Shown one piece after another: positions 47,817 through 61,156 of a DNA stretch of 64,000 nt; positions within the stretch are counted from its first letter, which is position 1; each line of letters starts with the position of its first letter. Source of the DNA: Diphasiastrum complanatum (taxonomy: Eukaryota > Streptophyta > Lycopodiopsida > Lycopodiales > Lycopodiaceae); the NCBI GenBank assembly GCA_029204225.1, contig CM055106.1, positions 19,044,149-19,108,148 of the forward strand, in the 5' to 3' direction. Position numbers and translations under genes: made by a program. The notes beneath the pieces are model-generated. The model made no database searches, was not told where the DNA came from, and worked only from the letters and a program-made list of their open reading frames with translations.

Positions 47817-48637
47817 GTGAAGAAAACCGAAGCTTCTCTTAAAGTGAGTATGCTAGATTACTCTCTTTTTGTACACGCTTTTGAAGGCCTGTCCCAACCT
47901 ATGCTCTCTTTATATATTGCAAATTAAAGCTCAAAAAGATTTGTAGGCTCTTTGCACGATGGTAGTTCAAAAGTGGTTTCTTAAAGTTTGTCTCCTTTCC
48001 ATGACATGATGTCCCCTAGATGTTATGTATATTGTATTTGAATTTCTCTATAAGGTTGATGGATTTGGGAAATATTTGGACCCTATGTGGTGCCCCGGGG
48101 CAATGGTTACACTATGGACATGTGTATTGTATGTACAATGGTTTCCTCTGTAGTTGGGAACGAGTAGCGAATTTTACCTTTTTTGTGTGAGGTTTCGAGA
48201 ATGTTATCTCACACAACGGGATGCCTCCTCGTGTCCAAGCATTCATGTGTTCTTCGGATGCGACCTCCCTTTGCGTTTACGCTCATCCTTTGATGTGTGG
48301 AAAGCACCAAATGCCTGTCTAATGGTCAAATAGAGTCTATGTTCACATCATGGAAGTTTGTGTCCATTATGTTGAGGTTCATTTGGGTGACCTATATTGA
48401 TCAGTGTCGATGACGTAGTATAGAAGAGAATATATATAAATACTATCTAAAAGGCCCTAATTGAGAGTTCATTTAATGCTCGCAATAACGTGTCTACATT
48501 CTATCTCTACCATAGAAGTGTCAAATTGAAGTGCAAATTAATTTTTAACAACCTCTTTAATGCATGCATGATCAAGAGTTAGTCAATTCACACCTTTCAT
48601 AAATTGGTGATGCTTCCTTTATCTAATCCTTTGATCA

Positions 48638-49200
48638 TTAGAATGTTTTTGACCATTTCATAATTTTACAACATTTTAGCTCAAACTCCTCTTCTTCAAT
48701 TGCCTTCTGAACAATGTGGAGTGCCCTTCTATTCAATTCATCATTCATGGAGAGGGCTATGCATGAGTGATTTTCTACCAAGAGCATGAGGTTTTTGTCA
48801 TATGCACTCTTAATTCTCCAAAGAGTCTCCTTAGCCAAATGGCTGGTATTGTAGATTGAGTAACTTTGACAAATTCTACTTTTGTGGAGCATAAGGATGT
48901 GCATCCTGATTTCTAGTTGCACCAATTGATGACCAATCCTGCAAGGAGAATTAACACATAACAAGCTATAGCTACTCATCCCAAATCTCTTTAGCACATT
49001 CTTTGAGTACCTTCTTTGATTCAAGATGATGCTTCTACTCCTTTATATCTTGTCATGAATAGCTTGTATGTACTTGGATTCTCCCAAATCTTTCATCCTG
49101 ATAATATTAGTTTTGTCTTGACATGCATAAACATATTTACATTGCCAAAAGCTAGGACAAAGGCATCCACATATACTTGAAAAATCTCTATGTTAAACTT
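48638..49200 (-). pseudogene. Ty1/copia reverse transcriptase-RNase H remnant (CopJ)
   Basis: The minus-strand reading shows a YVDD-like 'VYVDAFVLAFGN' (about 49140-49175; second catalytic Asp replaced), then 'RRYSKNVLKRFGMSSY' (the Q.KYA..LLKRFGM motif), a large internal deletion, and the RNase H end 'ENHSCIALSMNDELNRRALHI'. Stops and shifts break it. No LTR adjoins. Confidence 0.8.
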
Positions 49201-49578
49201 TTCTCTCTTTATGTGGGCACTAGGTTCATTTGCACTCTAGAGCCTATACTCCTTGTCCCAGTTATGTACAGTTTTCATAGACAGATGCACATTTTGTAAT
49301 TATTGAATTTACTGAAATGGATAAGTCACCGGCTTGTGGTAACCTTTGTACGTAATCTATAAATAAACAACAATTAGTTGGCATTGGACCTCAAAGAGTT
49401 GTGCTTAGTTTTGGCATGAGGTATTAGGTCATTTATCTAGAGTGGCTGGATTGACCTCCTAAAAAGTAGGAGTTGACTTGTCAACATCACACATATCATA
49501 TGCTCATTGGGACACTTGGTCGAGTGAATGAGTGACACATGTTAGGGTTGACAAGTCAAACATGACACATGTCACATG

Positions 49579-49931
49579 CTCATTGAGACATAGTGTATGA
49601 ATGATACATGTCAGCCTACTCGCTTGCATATGTGCCAGGGTACTGTAAAGTGGCAAGTGTCGACTATGGATAGAATTGTCCATGTGTCGACATTAGGAAA
49701 GGTCAAGGTTAAGGGGTGCTTGAGGATTATGCATAAATGAGCCTAGATAGAGGCATTCTTGATCATAATATATGCAGCAAAGGTTGCGAGGAGACAAGGA
49801 ACCTAGCTCCACCATGTTTCATGCTTTCTGATGTTCTATACGTGTAGGAAAATCAATGAGGATTGAAGTTTCATATCTATATGAACTTGATGTGCTAGAT
49901 TTAGAGTAAAGTTTCATTTTGGAGTTTGACA
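49579..49931 (+). repeat. 5' LTR of gypsy element GypB (boundary partly inferred)
   Basis: The segment matches 54027-54327 over blocks such as 'gacaagtgtcgactatg', 'ggttaaggggtgctt.agga', 'gcattcttgatcataat' and 'ccaccatgtttcatgctt'. It ends 'gagtttgaca' at 49931, two bases before a primer site. The left end is where similarity to the 3' copy starts; the true LTR may begin further left. Confidence 0.75.
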
Positions 49932-49933
49932 TT

Positions 49934-49945
49934 TGGTATCAGAGA
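49934..49945 (+). promoter_or_regulatory. GypB primer-binding site
   Basis: TGGTATCAGAGA lies two bases after the LTR end. It matches the initiator-Met-tRNA type found in many plant LTR elements. Confidence 0.85.
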
Positions 49946-52900
49946 AAAGGTTGTGTTGAGAAGAGGGCTACAAAATTTTTAAAACTACCCTAGATGGACC
50001 ATATCAGAAACATCAAAAGGGCATGAAATTTTGCAAAAATTGGAACCAACAGAGGAAGAAAGTCCAGCACTCAAGGACAACAAGAAAGTGAGCCAGAAAA
50101 TGGATCAAACGAAGTGTAAAGACTCAAGATCTCTTGTTTCCCTACATTTTATACCTCTAATCAGGTGGACATGTCTATAACACTATAATTTTGGATCCAC
50201 AAGAAGGTATGAGTGCAAGATTGACAAGGGTTGAGGAAGTCGCAGACTGCAAGGTGGATCTATGGAGGTGATTTTTTAACAAATCCTTGAATTTTGAAGA
50301 CATCAGGCGGTTTTTGGCCCTGGGATAAGAAGGGCTCAAAAGGCTTAACAGTCAATTTGTGCAAAGGCAAGTTTCAAGGTGACCTAAAAGGAGGAGGAGT
50401 AGGGCTTTTGAGAATAGAGGATTGTATGGGTGGTCTAGTGTCCAAAGAGGTCAACGTCCTTCAGTGCAACAAGTAGGTGTAGCTTCTAGGGACAACGATT
50501 GTATGGAAAATTTGATGTTTAGAAGAGGCCAACGATCTTTGTTGCTACTTCCCAATGACCAAGAGTAAAAGTTTTATTTTGCTTTGGTTACTTGGGAGGA
50601 TGCATGTGGAAGGAATGTACACGGAATCCAATGCAAACTTCATGCAATTTTCTAGTGAAAAAGGCATGAGCACCTATGTCTATTGAAGAGCTGGAGCAGT
50701 ATGAACTACAGAGAAGTACTCATCATCTTGTGAAAGTGTCGAAGATCATGTAAGGTTGATATTAGTTTAAAACGAAGTCGCAACACATGTGTCAATTTTC
50801 AAGTACTTTTTGATTGTTATGACTGGACATTAGTGTGCTTTGAATGTGTGTTCTACTTGATACTAGGTCCTCTCAAAATGTCCTTGACTCTCTGATTGAA
50901 AGGTTGAACGTGAGCACACAACCATCCATGTACTAGTACATAGTCATGAGGACTGATGGAAAGGGAACAATTGAGGGAGGTTTCAAGGTTGTGGACATGC
51001 CATTAACCATTCAGAGTTAGGTGAAGAATTTGGATTTTATGATAATGTGTTTGGCATGTTTTGATGTGGTACTTGGGATACGTTGGCACATAGCTCTACA
51101 TCGTTTTGGATACTCATGTGTATGAGTTCCAGCGTGATGGTAGAATCCATTCACTTCAAGGTGAGCCCAATGTACCTCTAGGACCTTAGGTCATGGTAGC
51201 TTAGTATGTGGGGGTTCATTATAAGTATATGCACTTTTGTTTCTGTTGGATATGTTTATTGATGGTTTCAAAAGTAACATATCGCAAGAACAAATTGACT
51301 TACTTAGGGACCTAGATCAACAGATGGGTCTTGTGTATGTGTGTGGGCTTATAGGCGCTTGAACTCTCTATGGGAAAATGATGGTATGGGATGCCCAATG
51401 TTCAAGGAGTTTTTCAAGCATCGATATCTTATTTCGCATATTGATGATCTAGTACTGTACAAGGCTACTATTTTATTCAAGTTGTTGGAAAAATGGATTT
51501 TACTAACTGAAAGATCGTGAAGGGCATGCACATAAGGCTACCTTCAAAACTTGTATTGGTCACTTTGACTTTCTATTACGCCTTTCAGATTGACGAAAAT
51601 GTTGGAATGGCAAAGTGGAGCCACAGCCCACGCTCAAAGAAATCCCATAAGTAGAAGTGGGACTTTGTTCATAGTGGATATAAGTGGTAAATGTCTAAGT
51701 GTTTAATGTCCCCTAGTACCAGCCCCTTTGCTGGTAAAGGGGAGCATTTGAATTCGTGGGAGGCTAGGCGTCTGAGGACGGGATCCCAAAACGCGGCTCA
51801 CGAAAGGGGCAAAAGGCTCCATGATTTTGGTGCAACCTCCGAACCAAAAAGGGTAAGTTGCATGGTGCAACCTATGAACTAGAAAGGTTAAGTTGTATCC
51901 GTTGAAGGCCCACTGAATTCCTACATTCTATCAGAGCAGGTAACGTGACCTGTGCCCCACTTTGAGGGGGAGTGTTGGAATTGCAAAGTGGAGCCACAAC
52001 CCACACTCAAAGAAACCCCATAAGTAGAAGTGGGACTTTGTTCAAAGTGGATATAAGTGGTAAATGTCTAATTGTTTAATGTCCCCTAGTACCAGCCCCT
52101 TTGCGGGTAAGGGGGAGCACACATTGTGGGCAACTAGACGTCTGGGGACGGGACCCCGGAACGCGGCTCACGGAAGGGGCAAAAGGCTCCATGATTTTGG
52201 TGCAACCTCTGAACCAAAAAGGTTAAGTTGTATCCGTTGAAGGCCCACCAAATTCCTACATAAAACCCTCAACATCATGTATGATGTTGATGAACGATGT
52301 ACTCAGAACATTTATGGATAGGTTTTGGTTTACAATTGTGGTGACGTGTTGCATGTAACTCATCTTAGAACTGTGTTCTCAACCCTGAGGGATACAATCT
52401 TGTTTGCTAAAGAGATAGGGTATTTGAGTTTCATCATGTTAGCTACAGGCATAAAACTAAGTCGAAGAAAAGTTGTTGTTCTCTTTCTGTGGCCCGTACT
52501 TACAAACTTGATGATATTGAGAGGTTGTCTTGGTTGGCTACACCTTTGACTAATATGCTATAGAATAATAAGTGGACGGTTCAACAACAAAGTTTCAATG
52601 CTTTTAAACAAGCTATGGCAGATTGTAGACCCTTAGGAACTATTTGTCATAGAAACGGATGTGAGTGATGTCATCATTGGGACAATTCTATGGCAAGAGG
52701 GTAGGCCTTTGTGAGCAAGAAGCTCAACCTTGTTTAGAAAATTTGTATGCCAATGTCCATGCTTTGAAAGTAAGGAGGTATTATTTGTGTGGTGCAAATT
52801 TACCATAACATTCTGATGTATTTCTGCAATTATCTAGGTGGGCCAAATTGATGTAGGGATTTCATATGGAAATTCGGTACACGAAACGTGATGAAAATCA

Positions 52901-53520
52901 TGTGGCTGATCATGCATGATCTCGTATATTATATCAAATGTCTTTTGTGATCATAGAGGATGACCTAATTGTTGAGATCAGATAGATTCAAGAAGAGAAT
53001 ACTCATTATTTATTGTAAGGAAGTTCTGACAGAGGTAAATCTTGGCCAAGTACAGTCTTAGAAGGAGAGCTCTGATCTCTTTGCTCACACTTGCCTAAAT
53101 TATACCATGGCAGATGGTATAGTTAAAATAAATGGCAAACTCTCCATTCCCCATTCCAGTTAGTAAAGAGCTATGTAGGGAGATTTTGCATTTATGTCAT
53201 GATAGTACTGGTGCTAGTCATCCTGGTGTGGATTGGGCCTATCAGATGATCGTATGTAACTTTTGGTGGCCCAATATGGTTTTAGGCCTACTAGTCTTAT
53301 TACGGTGGAAATTTCTCAAAGTGCCTATAACAACTAATTTCTAACTCAATGTGTGAAATGCTTGAGTTAGTTAAACAAAATTTAAGACAAACAATTGTGG
53401 TGCTAGTGAGAGCTTAGTACGTTTGCCAATAGTATGGTTGGATATTGTAGGAGACTTGATTGGAATAGATGTTTGTTGTGTCGGTTGTATTACAGGGTTC
53501 ATTGTTGGAAACATATCCTC
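49946..53520 (+). pseudogene. Ty3/gypsy gag-pol remnant (GypB), split by a TRIM element
   Basis: Positions 49946-50780 presumably held gag; no clear motif remains. Protease reads 'TRSSQNVLDSLIERLN' at about 50860-50905, the gypsy DTGSS.N.ID pattern with G changed to R. Reverse transcriptase begins near 51300, with 'KATFKTCIGHFDFLLR' (about 51530-51580), and is cut at 51599 by the TRIM. It resumes at 52266 with 'MNDVLRTFMDRF', and the catalytic Y.DD reads YNCGD. RNase H lies at 52560-52800 with 'AFKQAMADCRPLGTI' and 'RRYYLCGA'. The integrase zinc finger has HLCHDSTGASHPGVD (about 53186) and WWPN, then decayed core to about 53520. The domain order PR-RT-RH-IN is the normal gypsy order. Many stops show the element is dead. 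Confidence 0.85.
51600..52260 (+). mobile_element. TRIM-like miniature LTR element
   Basis: This 661-bp element has two LTRs, 51600-51925 (326 bp) and 51973-52260 (288 bp), both TGTTGGAAT...ATTCCTACA. They surround a 47-bp middle that holds only a primer-site-like TATCAGAGCAGG (51929-51940) and a purine tract tttgagggggag (51961-51972). The LTR lengths differ mainly by an extra repeat of the 'ggttaagttg' segment in the first. It cuts the GypB reverse transcriptase, with flanks GAAAA (51595-51599) and TAAAA (52261-52265), a 4/5 target duplication. It codes for nothing and would depend on another element's proteins. Confidence 0.88.
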
Positions 53521-53557
53521 GCCTCAACCTGCATAACACAAGGAAAGAGAAGGGAAG

Positions 53558-53709
<152 letters not shown>

Positions 53710-54026
53710 CGGAAATGAATCCAATAGAGTTTTATTAGAAAAAGATGGAAGATACAATACAAAAGAAATGGCTCCCTTTTGTAGATTTGAAAGGTGAGCC
53801 TCCTTCACTCTAATTGGCCACTTGAGGCAAGAATTCTAATCCAAGCCCTTCAAATTAACACAAATTCAATCTAATGGTTCTAACATTAGCACAAAGTAAG
53901 TCACATGAACCATGTGAGTCCCACTTTGACCAAGTTAGATTCCTTATTTGCAACTTGAGTTTGTGACTGAGGGCCTCACATTATTTATTTTCTCTAGAAT
54001 ACAACTTGAAGTAGACTAGCAATGTG

Positions 54027-54327
54027 CTCATTGGGTTGAGCTTACATGCACAAGGTGCCAGTGCCCTCGCACTTTTTATGACAAGTGTCGACTATGCATG
54101 GAATTGGCCGTTTGTCGATGTTAGAAAAGGTCACGGTTAAGGGGTGCTTAAGGATTGTGCATAAGTGAGCCTAGAGAGAAGCATTCTTGATCATAATCTA
54201 TGCATAAAAGGTTGGGAGGAGACAAAGCAGCCAGCTCCACCATGTTTCATGCTTTTTTATGTTCTATACATGCATGGAAATCAATGAGGATTGAAGTTTT
54301 AGATCTATGTGTACTTGATGTGCTACA
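54027..54327 (+). repeat. 3' LTR of GypB, truncated
   Basis: It matches the 5' copy up to 'tgtacttgatgtgctacatg'. After this the 5' copy continues 'atttagagtaaag' while this copy runs into other sequence, so the last roughly 40 bp are lost. Confidence 0.75.
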
Positions 54328-54639
54328 TGTTCTCATATCATGCATTGCAAGTATGTTTTATCCATTAGGCGTCTTTTTTGGATTTAGAACTCCTCTAATG
54401 AAAGACAACCTGTATCACTTGAAGGTACGTCTACCTGCAGATCAAGTGCATCAGACTCATGATGATTCGCTAGATACTCTATGCAGAAAGGAGAATATGC
54501 CATATGAACTCAATGGCACTATATCAAGCAAGCCATCATGGAACAATCATAGGATTGAACATCTCGAATGCAACCAGTTTGATGACCTATTATGCTTGTC
54601 TAAAGGGTACGATTTCACGTACTCTTTTTGTCAAAGACT

Positions 54640-55330
54640 CCTACAGAACTTTAAAGATTCTAGAGCAGAAAGAAAGAACAGGACTCTAATGGAAGCTGCT
54701 AGGTGCATGATGGCCTATTCAAAGGCTCCAAGAGTGCTATGGGCTGAAGCAGTAGCTACAGCTGCTTACATTCAGAACAGGACAGGAAAGTCTGGTGTTC
54801 CTCACACGACACCACATGAATTATGTTGGGGTAGAAAACCCAATCTGACTCACATCTGTATCTTTGGTTGTGCAGCTTATGCACATGTTCTTGATAAGCT
54901 TCAAAAGAAGCTTGATGAGAAAGCAAAACAAGGATATCTTGTAGGATATGACAATCATTCATCATACTACAAAGTCTACATGCCAGAGACAAACACAGTG
55001 AAGACAATCTGAGATGTCAAATTTGATGAGAGCATAACAATGGCCAACGATGATCCTGTCAGTTATGAAGTCCTTGGTAGACAATACTGTGATCTACCAA
55101 CTGTGACAGAGGGAGCACAGGACGAACACTCAGACGAAGATGTTCGAGTCGCACCTCATTCAAGTGACGAATTAGATGAAGAAAGATTTGCAAGCCAGCC
55201 TACTACTACAAGTTCTGTAAATCAAAATGGTTTCAGACCTAGCAGAGTTGATAAAGACGAAAACATTGCAGTCCTAGTTTTTCCTCTACTTTGTTTGAAT
55301 AGATTAATTCTGAAGAAGACTTTCAGTTAG
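54640..55330 (+). pseudogene. Ty1/copia integrase end fragment (CopK)
   Basis: The forward frame (part of 54200-55012) shows AERKNRTLMEAARCMM (after the TPQQNG site, which is lost), 'LWAEAVATAAYIQNR', 'TPHELCWGRKPNLTHICIFG' and 'KQGYLVGYDNHSSYYKVYMP'. A TGA at 55010 falls in the '..RDV.F.E' segment; the acidic linker (EEFADE-like, 55040-55200) follows in frame. The sequence before 54655 in the same frame has no clear copia motif. Reverse transcriptase is absent. Confidence 0.85.
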
Positions 55331-56388
<1,058 letters not shown>

Positions 56389-56399
56389 ATTGCACTTGT

Positions 56400-57221
56400 G
56401 AGATTGAAGAAGTGAATAGAGCATTGACGATCATTTTCTTTGATTTTTTTTCTCCGCACTGCTTAGTGTGAGTGACTTTGGGTCTACTAGCGATCTCTTT
56501 TACATTGCTTAAATCACCCTCTGGTTAGACAGTTACAATAGTTCATTTTCTGTGTTTTTGTAAAGATGATCTAAAGAACTGTCTTCAAACTATCTTATTC
56601 GTCTACGTGAATACTTTGTATTTGGCACCCGAGTAACATATTGCTTTGGTACAGTTTTCCATAGTCACTAATAGAGAAGTATGTATACATGTGAAATGCT
56701 AGTCCTTGCCTAAGAAATTGAGTTATTGATCTGTATTCATGTTTGTAACGAACATATATGTTTCTAACATATTTGCGAACCATTTGAGTTCTTTAACCAT
56801 GACTGGACTTTAGTTATTGAGGACTTTTGTCTAGAACACAATAGTTCAAGAATAAGATTAACTATTTGTCTATTCGTACATGTCTGCACCAAACATAATG
56901 CAAATCCTTGCTGACAACTTAATCAGTCAGAGTGTAGTTCATTTGTGCTACTTTGATAGCCTTTCACTTGTAGAACTCTTTTTGATAGAGGAAGATTGTT
57001 GTTATGAATTTGTCATCATCACACACCCACAACAAAAGTAATACTGGATACTTATTAAATGTCTGTTGACAACCAGATTAACACATGACTCCATTTCATT
57101 TGCAATAAGTCAAGACTGTACCAATTAAACAGCATTTAAGTGCTATCTCCTTGGGGAACGACATAAATACTACACAAATCTAACAATTCTATGTTGGTAT
57201 ACTACGACAATAATCATTGGT
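56400..57221. other. Non-coding stretch
   Basis: No ORF above about 60 codons with recognisable content. Nothing further identified. Confidence 0.45.
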
Positions 57222-57521
57222 CAGCTACTCCTTGGATTGGAGTGCATCTTGGACATTTCTTGGCTCTTCATCAGAGATGAAAAGACGATGATAGGTGGTG
57301 ACATTTTCTACTTGCTTGTCTTTCTCCACATAAGTGAGCCTCTTTGGCTTGGATCTCTCTCTCATGTATCTTCTTGGTGTGATTGCTGAAAGATCCTCCT
57401 CCTCAAACACCCCAACACATCTTGATTAGCATCAAGATTGATAATCTTAGATGGCTTGATCTCGGCCGCTTCCAAGTTGGAGCTTTTGATCTTCATGGAA
57501 GATCACATCTCTACTCACAAG
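57222..57521 (-). pseudogene. Older copia element CopM (left of nested CopL)
   Basis: The minus strand reads 'LVSRDVIFHED', then a decayed linker, 'MFEEEDLSAITPRRYMRERS' and 'PRNVQDALQSKE', the integrase-to-reverse-transcriptase link of the same family as CopL. It is cut at 57521 by CopL; its upstream codons (GCCTATAG..., reading AYRIFFLSTYKVL) are found at 61878-61918. The bases ACAAG at 57517-57521 are the target duplication. Confidence 0.88.
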
Positions 57522-57975
57522 TGTGAAGAATTGAAAAAGATTATCTATGTTAGATATAGGGGTCTTATGTCTTTTACATCAAGCATCTAGGTGTAGGATG
57601 TTGATAGGAATAAATTTGGCATAGATGGCAAATTATGCATTTCCACTTGTAATGCCACTATTGAGCCAAAATAGAGTAAGAGGCTAAACACGTGCCAATT
57701 AGAGTGTAGACAAGTGTAAAGCTTTTGTTTGATGAATTTCAAGAGGTCCAATAGGATTTAGAGGTGGAACCTTGTGAGGTCCAATAGGAAATTGAGGTGT
57801 GCTTGAATATAGTCCAATAGAATTAAGAGGTGCATGGATCAATGGTCCAATGGGATCAAGAGGTGACAAAGTATGGTCCAATCATAGTTAAGCATAGTGG
57901 TAGCTCGTGGATCTACTAGTATCATTGTACTCCTCATTTTGGATCTAATTGATTTGGTGATTTCATGGATTTTGT
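57522..57975 (+). repeat. Truncated 5' LTR of CopL
   Basis: It matches 61157-61596 of the 3' LTR. The break to coding sequence is after 'ttcatggattttgtga' at about 57976. Confidence 0.92.
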
Positions 57976-58649
57976 GAGGACAAAGATGAGGAGGAAGATG
58001 ATTCCTCTAATGCTTCATCATACAAGCTCAAGAAGAAGAAGATCAAGTGCTTTTATTGTGGCAAGAAAGGTCATTATGCCACCAATTGCTTCAAGAAGAA
58101 GAATCAACTCAAGCAAGCCAACATTACCAATGAGAAGGAAGACACTATTGCAAGTGATGGAGAGGGATCTCTTATGGTCTCTAGTTTCTCATCTACTCCT
58201 TTCAAGAAGGACGACCTATGGTATATTGATAGTGGAGCCTCTTCACATATGTGTAGCTCCAAGGACTCTTTCTCTTCTATTGCACCTTATGATGGATTCA
58301 AGAAATCAATATACACTGCAAATGATTTTGAATGTCCTATTGAAGGCATTGGGAACATTCCCTTGAAGCTTGCATCCTCTAAAGTTCTTTCTCTCTCTAA
58401 AGTTCTTTATGTACCTAAGCTTACCAAAAATCTTATCAGTGTTGGCCAATTGCTTGATAATGGCCTTGATGTAAAATTCAATGTTGATACTTGCACTATC
58501 AAGAAGAATGATGAGATACTTGCATTAGGATCTAGATTTGGTGGCATCTATAAACTAGATCCAAATGAGTATGTGAATGCTTGTAATGTTGCTCTTGTGA
58601 ACAAGCTCTCTATGGAGGAATTATGGCATAGGAGATTGGGACATCCCAA
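57976..58649 (+). pseudogene. CopL gag end and protease
   Basis: In the frame of 58174 and its upstream extension: an acidic linker, the CCHC knuckle CFYCGKKGHYATNC (about 58049-58090), protease LWYIDSGASSHM (about 58217-58252), 'VLYVPKLTKNLISVGQLL' and GAG-pre-integrase ELWHRRLGHPN. A TAA directly after HPN (58651) stops the frame. The gag N-terminus is missing because of the LTR-gag deletion. Confidence 0.92.
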
Positions 58650-60380
58650 CTAAAAATCCATGCTCTCTATGATCAAAGAAGCCAAAGCTATTGGCTTGCC
58701 AAAGTCACTCTCCAAGAAGATCAAGCCTTGTGAGGCTTGTGCTATTGCTAAATCTAACAAAAAGCCATTTGCAAGATCTTCTATCAAAAGCAAACATCCT
58801 TTGGAGTTAATCCACTTGGATGTGCATTTCTCATCAACTACAAGCAAGGGAGGAGCCACTTGTTTTGTTACTTTCATTGATGATTACACAAGAATCACTC
58901 GGATATATCTTCTTGCTTCTAAATATATGGTGTTTGATCATTTCCTTATTTTCAAAGCTTATGTAGAGAAGCAATTCTCATTCAAGATTAAAGCTCTTAG
59001 AAGTGATGGAGGTGGTGAATATATCTCCAATAAATTTCAAGATTTTTGTGAGCTTGAAGGCATTAAAGATAGTTTTCTTGTGCCTACTCTCCATCTCAAA
59101 ATGGAGTGACCGAGAGAAAGAATAGATCTCTATGTGAATGTGCAAAATCTATGAGAATTGAGACATCTTTGCCCAAAGATTTTTGGGGAGAAGCCATTAA
59201 TTGTGCAAATTATCTTTGCAATAGGCTCCCACATATAGCTCTTGGAGGAAAGTCACCATATGAAATCTTATTTTTGAAGAAGCCTAAGGTTGATCACCTT
59301 AGAGTTTTTGGATGCTATTCCCTTGGAAAAAAGGAAGAAGGAAGATCCTAGTGCATGCAAAGGGATCATGGTTGGATACTCATCCACCAAGAAGGCCTAT
59401 AGAGTCTTTATACTCTCTACTTCTCAAGTTATTGAAAGTAGAGATGTTGTCTTTCATGAAGATCAACACTCATCTTTTGAAGAGGCCGAGATCAAGAAAT
59501 CTATGGATGCATCATCAATTATTGTTTTTGAAGACAATCATGATGTGATGGGGTCGAGATTTGAAGAAGACTCTCCTCGGATTTTCTCACCAAGAAGATC
59601 CATGAGAGATAGATCCGAGCCTAAGAGGCTCTCATATGTTGACAAAGGCAAACAAATGGATCTTGATTCCACTAATTATGTTTTTTATGTCTCTCATGAA
59701 GAGCCAAAGAATGTACAAGAGACACTCAATACCAAGGAGTGGTATGATGCCATGAAGCAAGAGTATGATGCATTGATCACCAACAATACTTGGGAGCTTG
59801 TAGATCCTCCATCCAGCAAGCACGTGATTGGTTGCAAGTGGGTATTTCGGATCAAGTTCAATCATGATGGCACCATCAACAAGCATAAAGCAAGAATATG
59901 TGCCAAAGGATTTGCTCAAATCCATGGTCTTGATTATGAGGAGACCTTTGCACCCGTTGCAAAGATGGTGACAATAAGAATTCTTATTTCTCTTGCTTGT
60001 TTTTTCAAGTGGAAGGTGTTCCAATTAGATGTATCCAATGCTTTTCTGAATGGTTATCTTGAGGAGGAGATCTATATGGAACAACCTCAAGGATTCATCA
60101 AGGATGAGTCCAAAGTGTGCTTGCTCTTCAAAAGTCTTTATGGACTCAAGCAAGCACCAAGATCATGGTATTCAAGACTTAATTCTTTTCTTATCTCACT
60201 AGTATTTACTCTTAGTGACTATGATCCTTCCATGTATCTAAAGTTTGTTGATAGCAATATTGTCATTCTTCTAATTTATGTTGATGACATTATTCTTTGT
60301 GGAAGTTGTATCAAGCTAGTTGATGAAACCAAGCTAGCACTTGGATGTGAGTTTAAAATGCAAGATCTAGGAGATTTTAT
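58650..60380 (+). pseudogene. CopL integrase and reverse transcriptase
   Basis: The integrase has CEACAIAKSNKKPF, HLDVHFS, VTFIDDYTRI and RSDGGGEYISN. The PQ.NG site is frameshifted at about 59085-59110, then ERKNRSLCECAKSM, LPKDFWGEAI and 'SPYEILFLKKP'. Another shift at about 59320 precedes 'CKGIMVGYSSTKKAYRVF' and 'VIESRDVVFHED'. Reverse transcriptase shows VIGCKWVFRIKFNHDG, KHKARICAKGFAQIHGLDYEETFAPV, LDVSNAFLNGYLEEEI, SLYGLKQAPRSWY and LLIYVDDIILCGSC (about 60270-60310). It ends at 60402 after MQDLGDF, because a deletion removes the LGIEV...RF segment before 'NSKSIDTPME'. Confidence 0.92.
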
Positions 60381-61090
60381 ATGGAAAATTCTAAGAGCAT
60401 AGATACTCCAATGGAGCAAATTGTAAAAGATCCTAATAAAGGTGATGAAAGATCCTTTGAGGACATCACACTTTTTAGGAGTCTTGTAAACTCCTTGATT
60501 TGGCTTACCATTACTAGGCCCGATCTAAGTTTTTGTGTGCACAAATTGAGTCAATTTATGCAAGATCCTAAGATCCATCATTGGAAGATGGCCAAGAGGA
60601 TTCTAAGATATGTATCTTCATCTTGTGATTATGGTCTACTCTATAAAAGTGAAGATCTATCCATTATTGGCTACTTGGATTCGGACTTTGCAAGTGACAA
60701 GATGGATCGAAAGTCTATTAGTGCATACACTATCTTTCTTGGAGGCAATCTAATATCTTGGCTTTCCAAAAAGCAAGATACTATATCTCTCTCTTCATGT
60801 GAGGCCGAGTACAAAGCACTCACTACAACTACCAAAGAAGTGCTTTGGATCAAGAGGTTATTAATGGAGCTAAAGTGCATCAAGGAGGATGATCTACCAA
60901 TGATCAAGTGATAACATCTCGGCCCAAGATCTTGCCAATAATCCCATATTTCATGCAAGAAGCAAGCACATAGAAGTGGCACACCATTTTGTGAGAGAAA
61001 AGTTTATTGGAGGAGAAATCTATTTGAAGCATGTCAACTCGTCCTCTTGTATTGCCGATCTACTCACCAAGCCTTTGAGCAAAAGTGCAT
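60381..61090 (+). pseudogene. CopL reverse transcriptase end and RNase H
   Basis: The frame 60381-60911 carries 'SIDTPMEQIV', ITRPDLSFCVHKLSQFMQDP, RNase H LDSDFASDKMDRKSIS, NLISWLSKKQ and SSCEAEYKAL. A stop at 60909 falls at the next acidic motif; after a shift the frame goes on as 'NPIFHARSKHIEVAHHFVRE' and 'SSCIADLLTKPLSKSA' to about 61090. The purine tract ttttttaggaggag ends at 61156, next to the 3' LTR. Confidence 0.9.
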
Positions 61091-61156
61091 AGATCTAATC
61101 TTGGAGTTATATCAAGATCAATGCTCAGATCTTCATAGATAATTTTTTAGGAGGAG

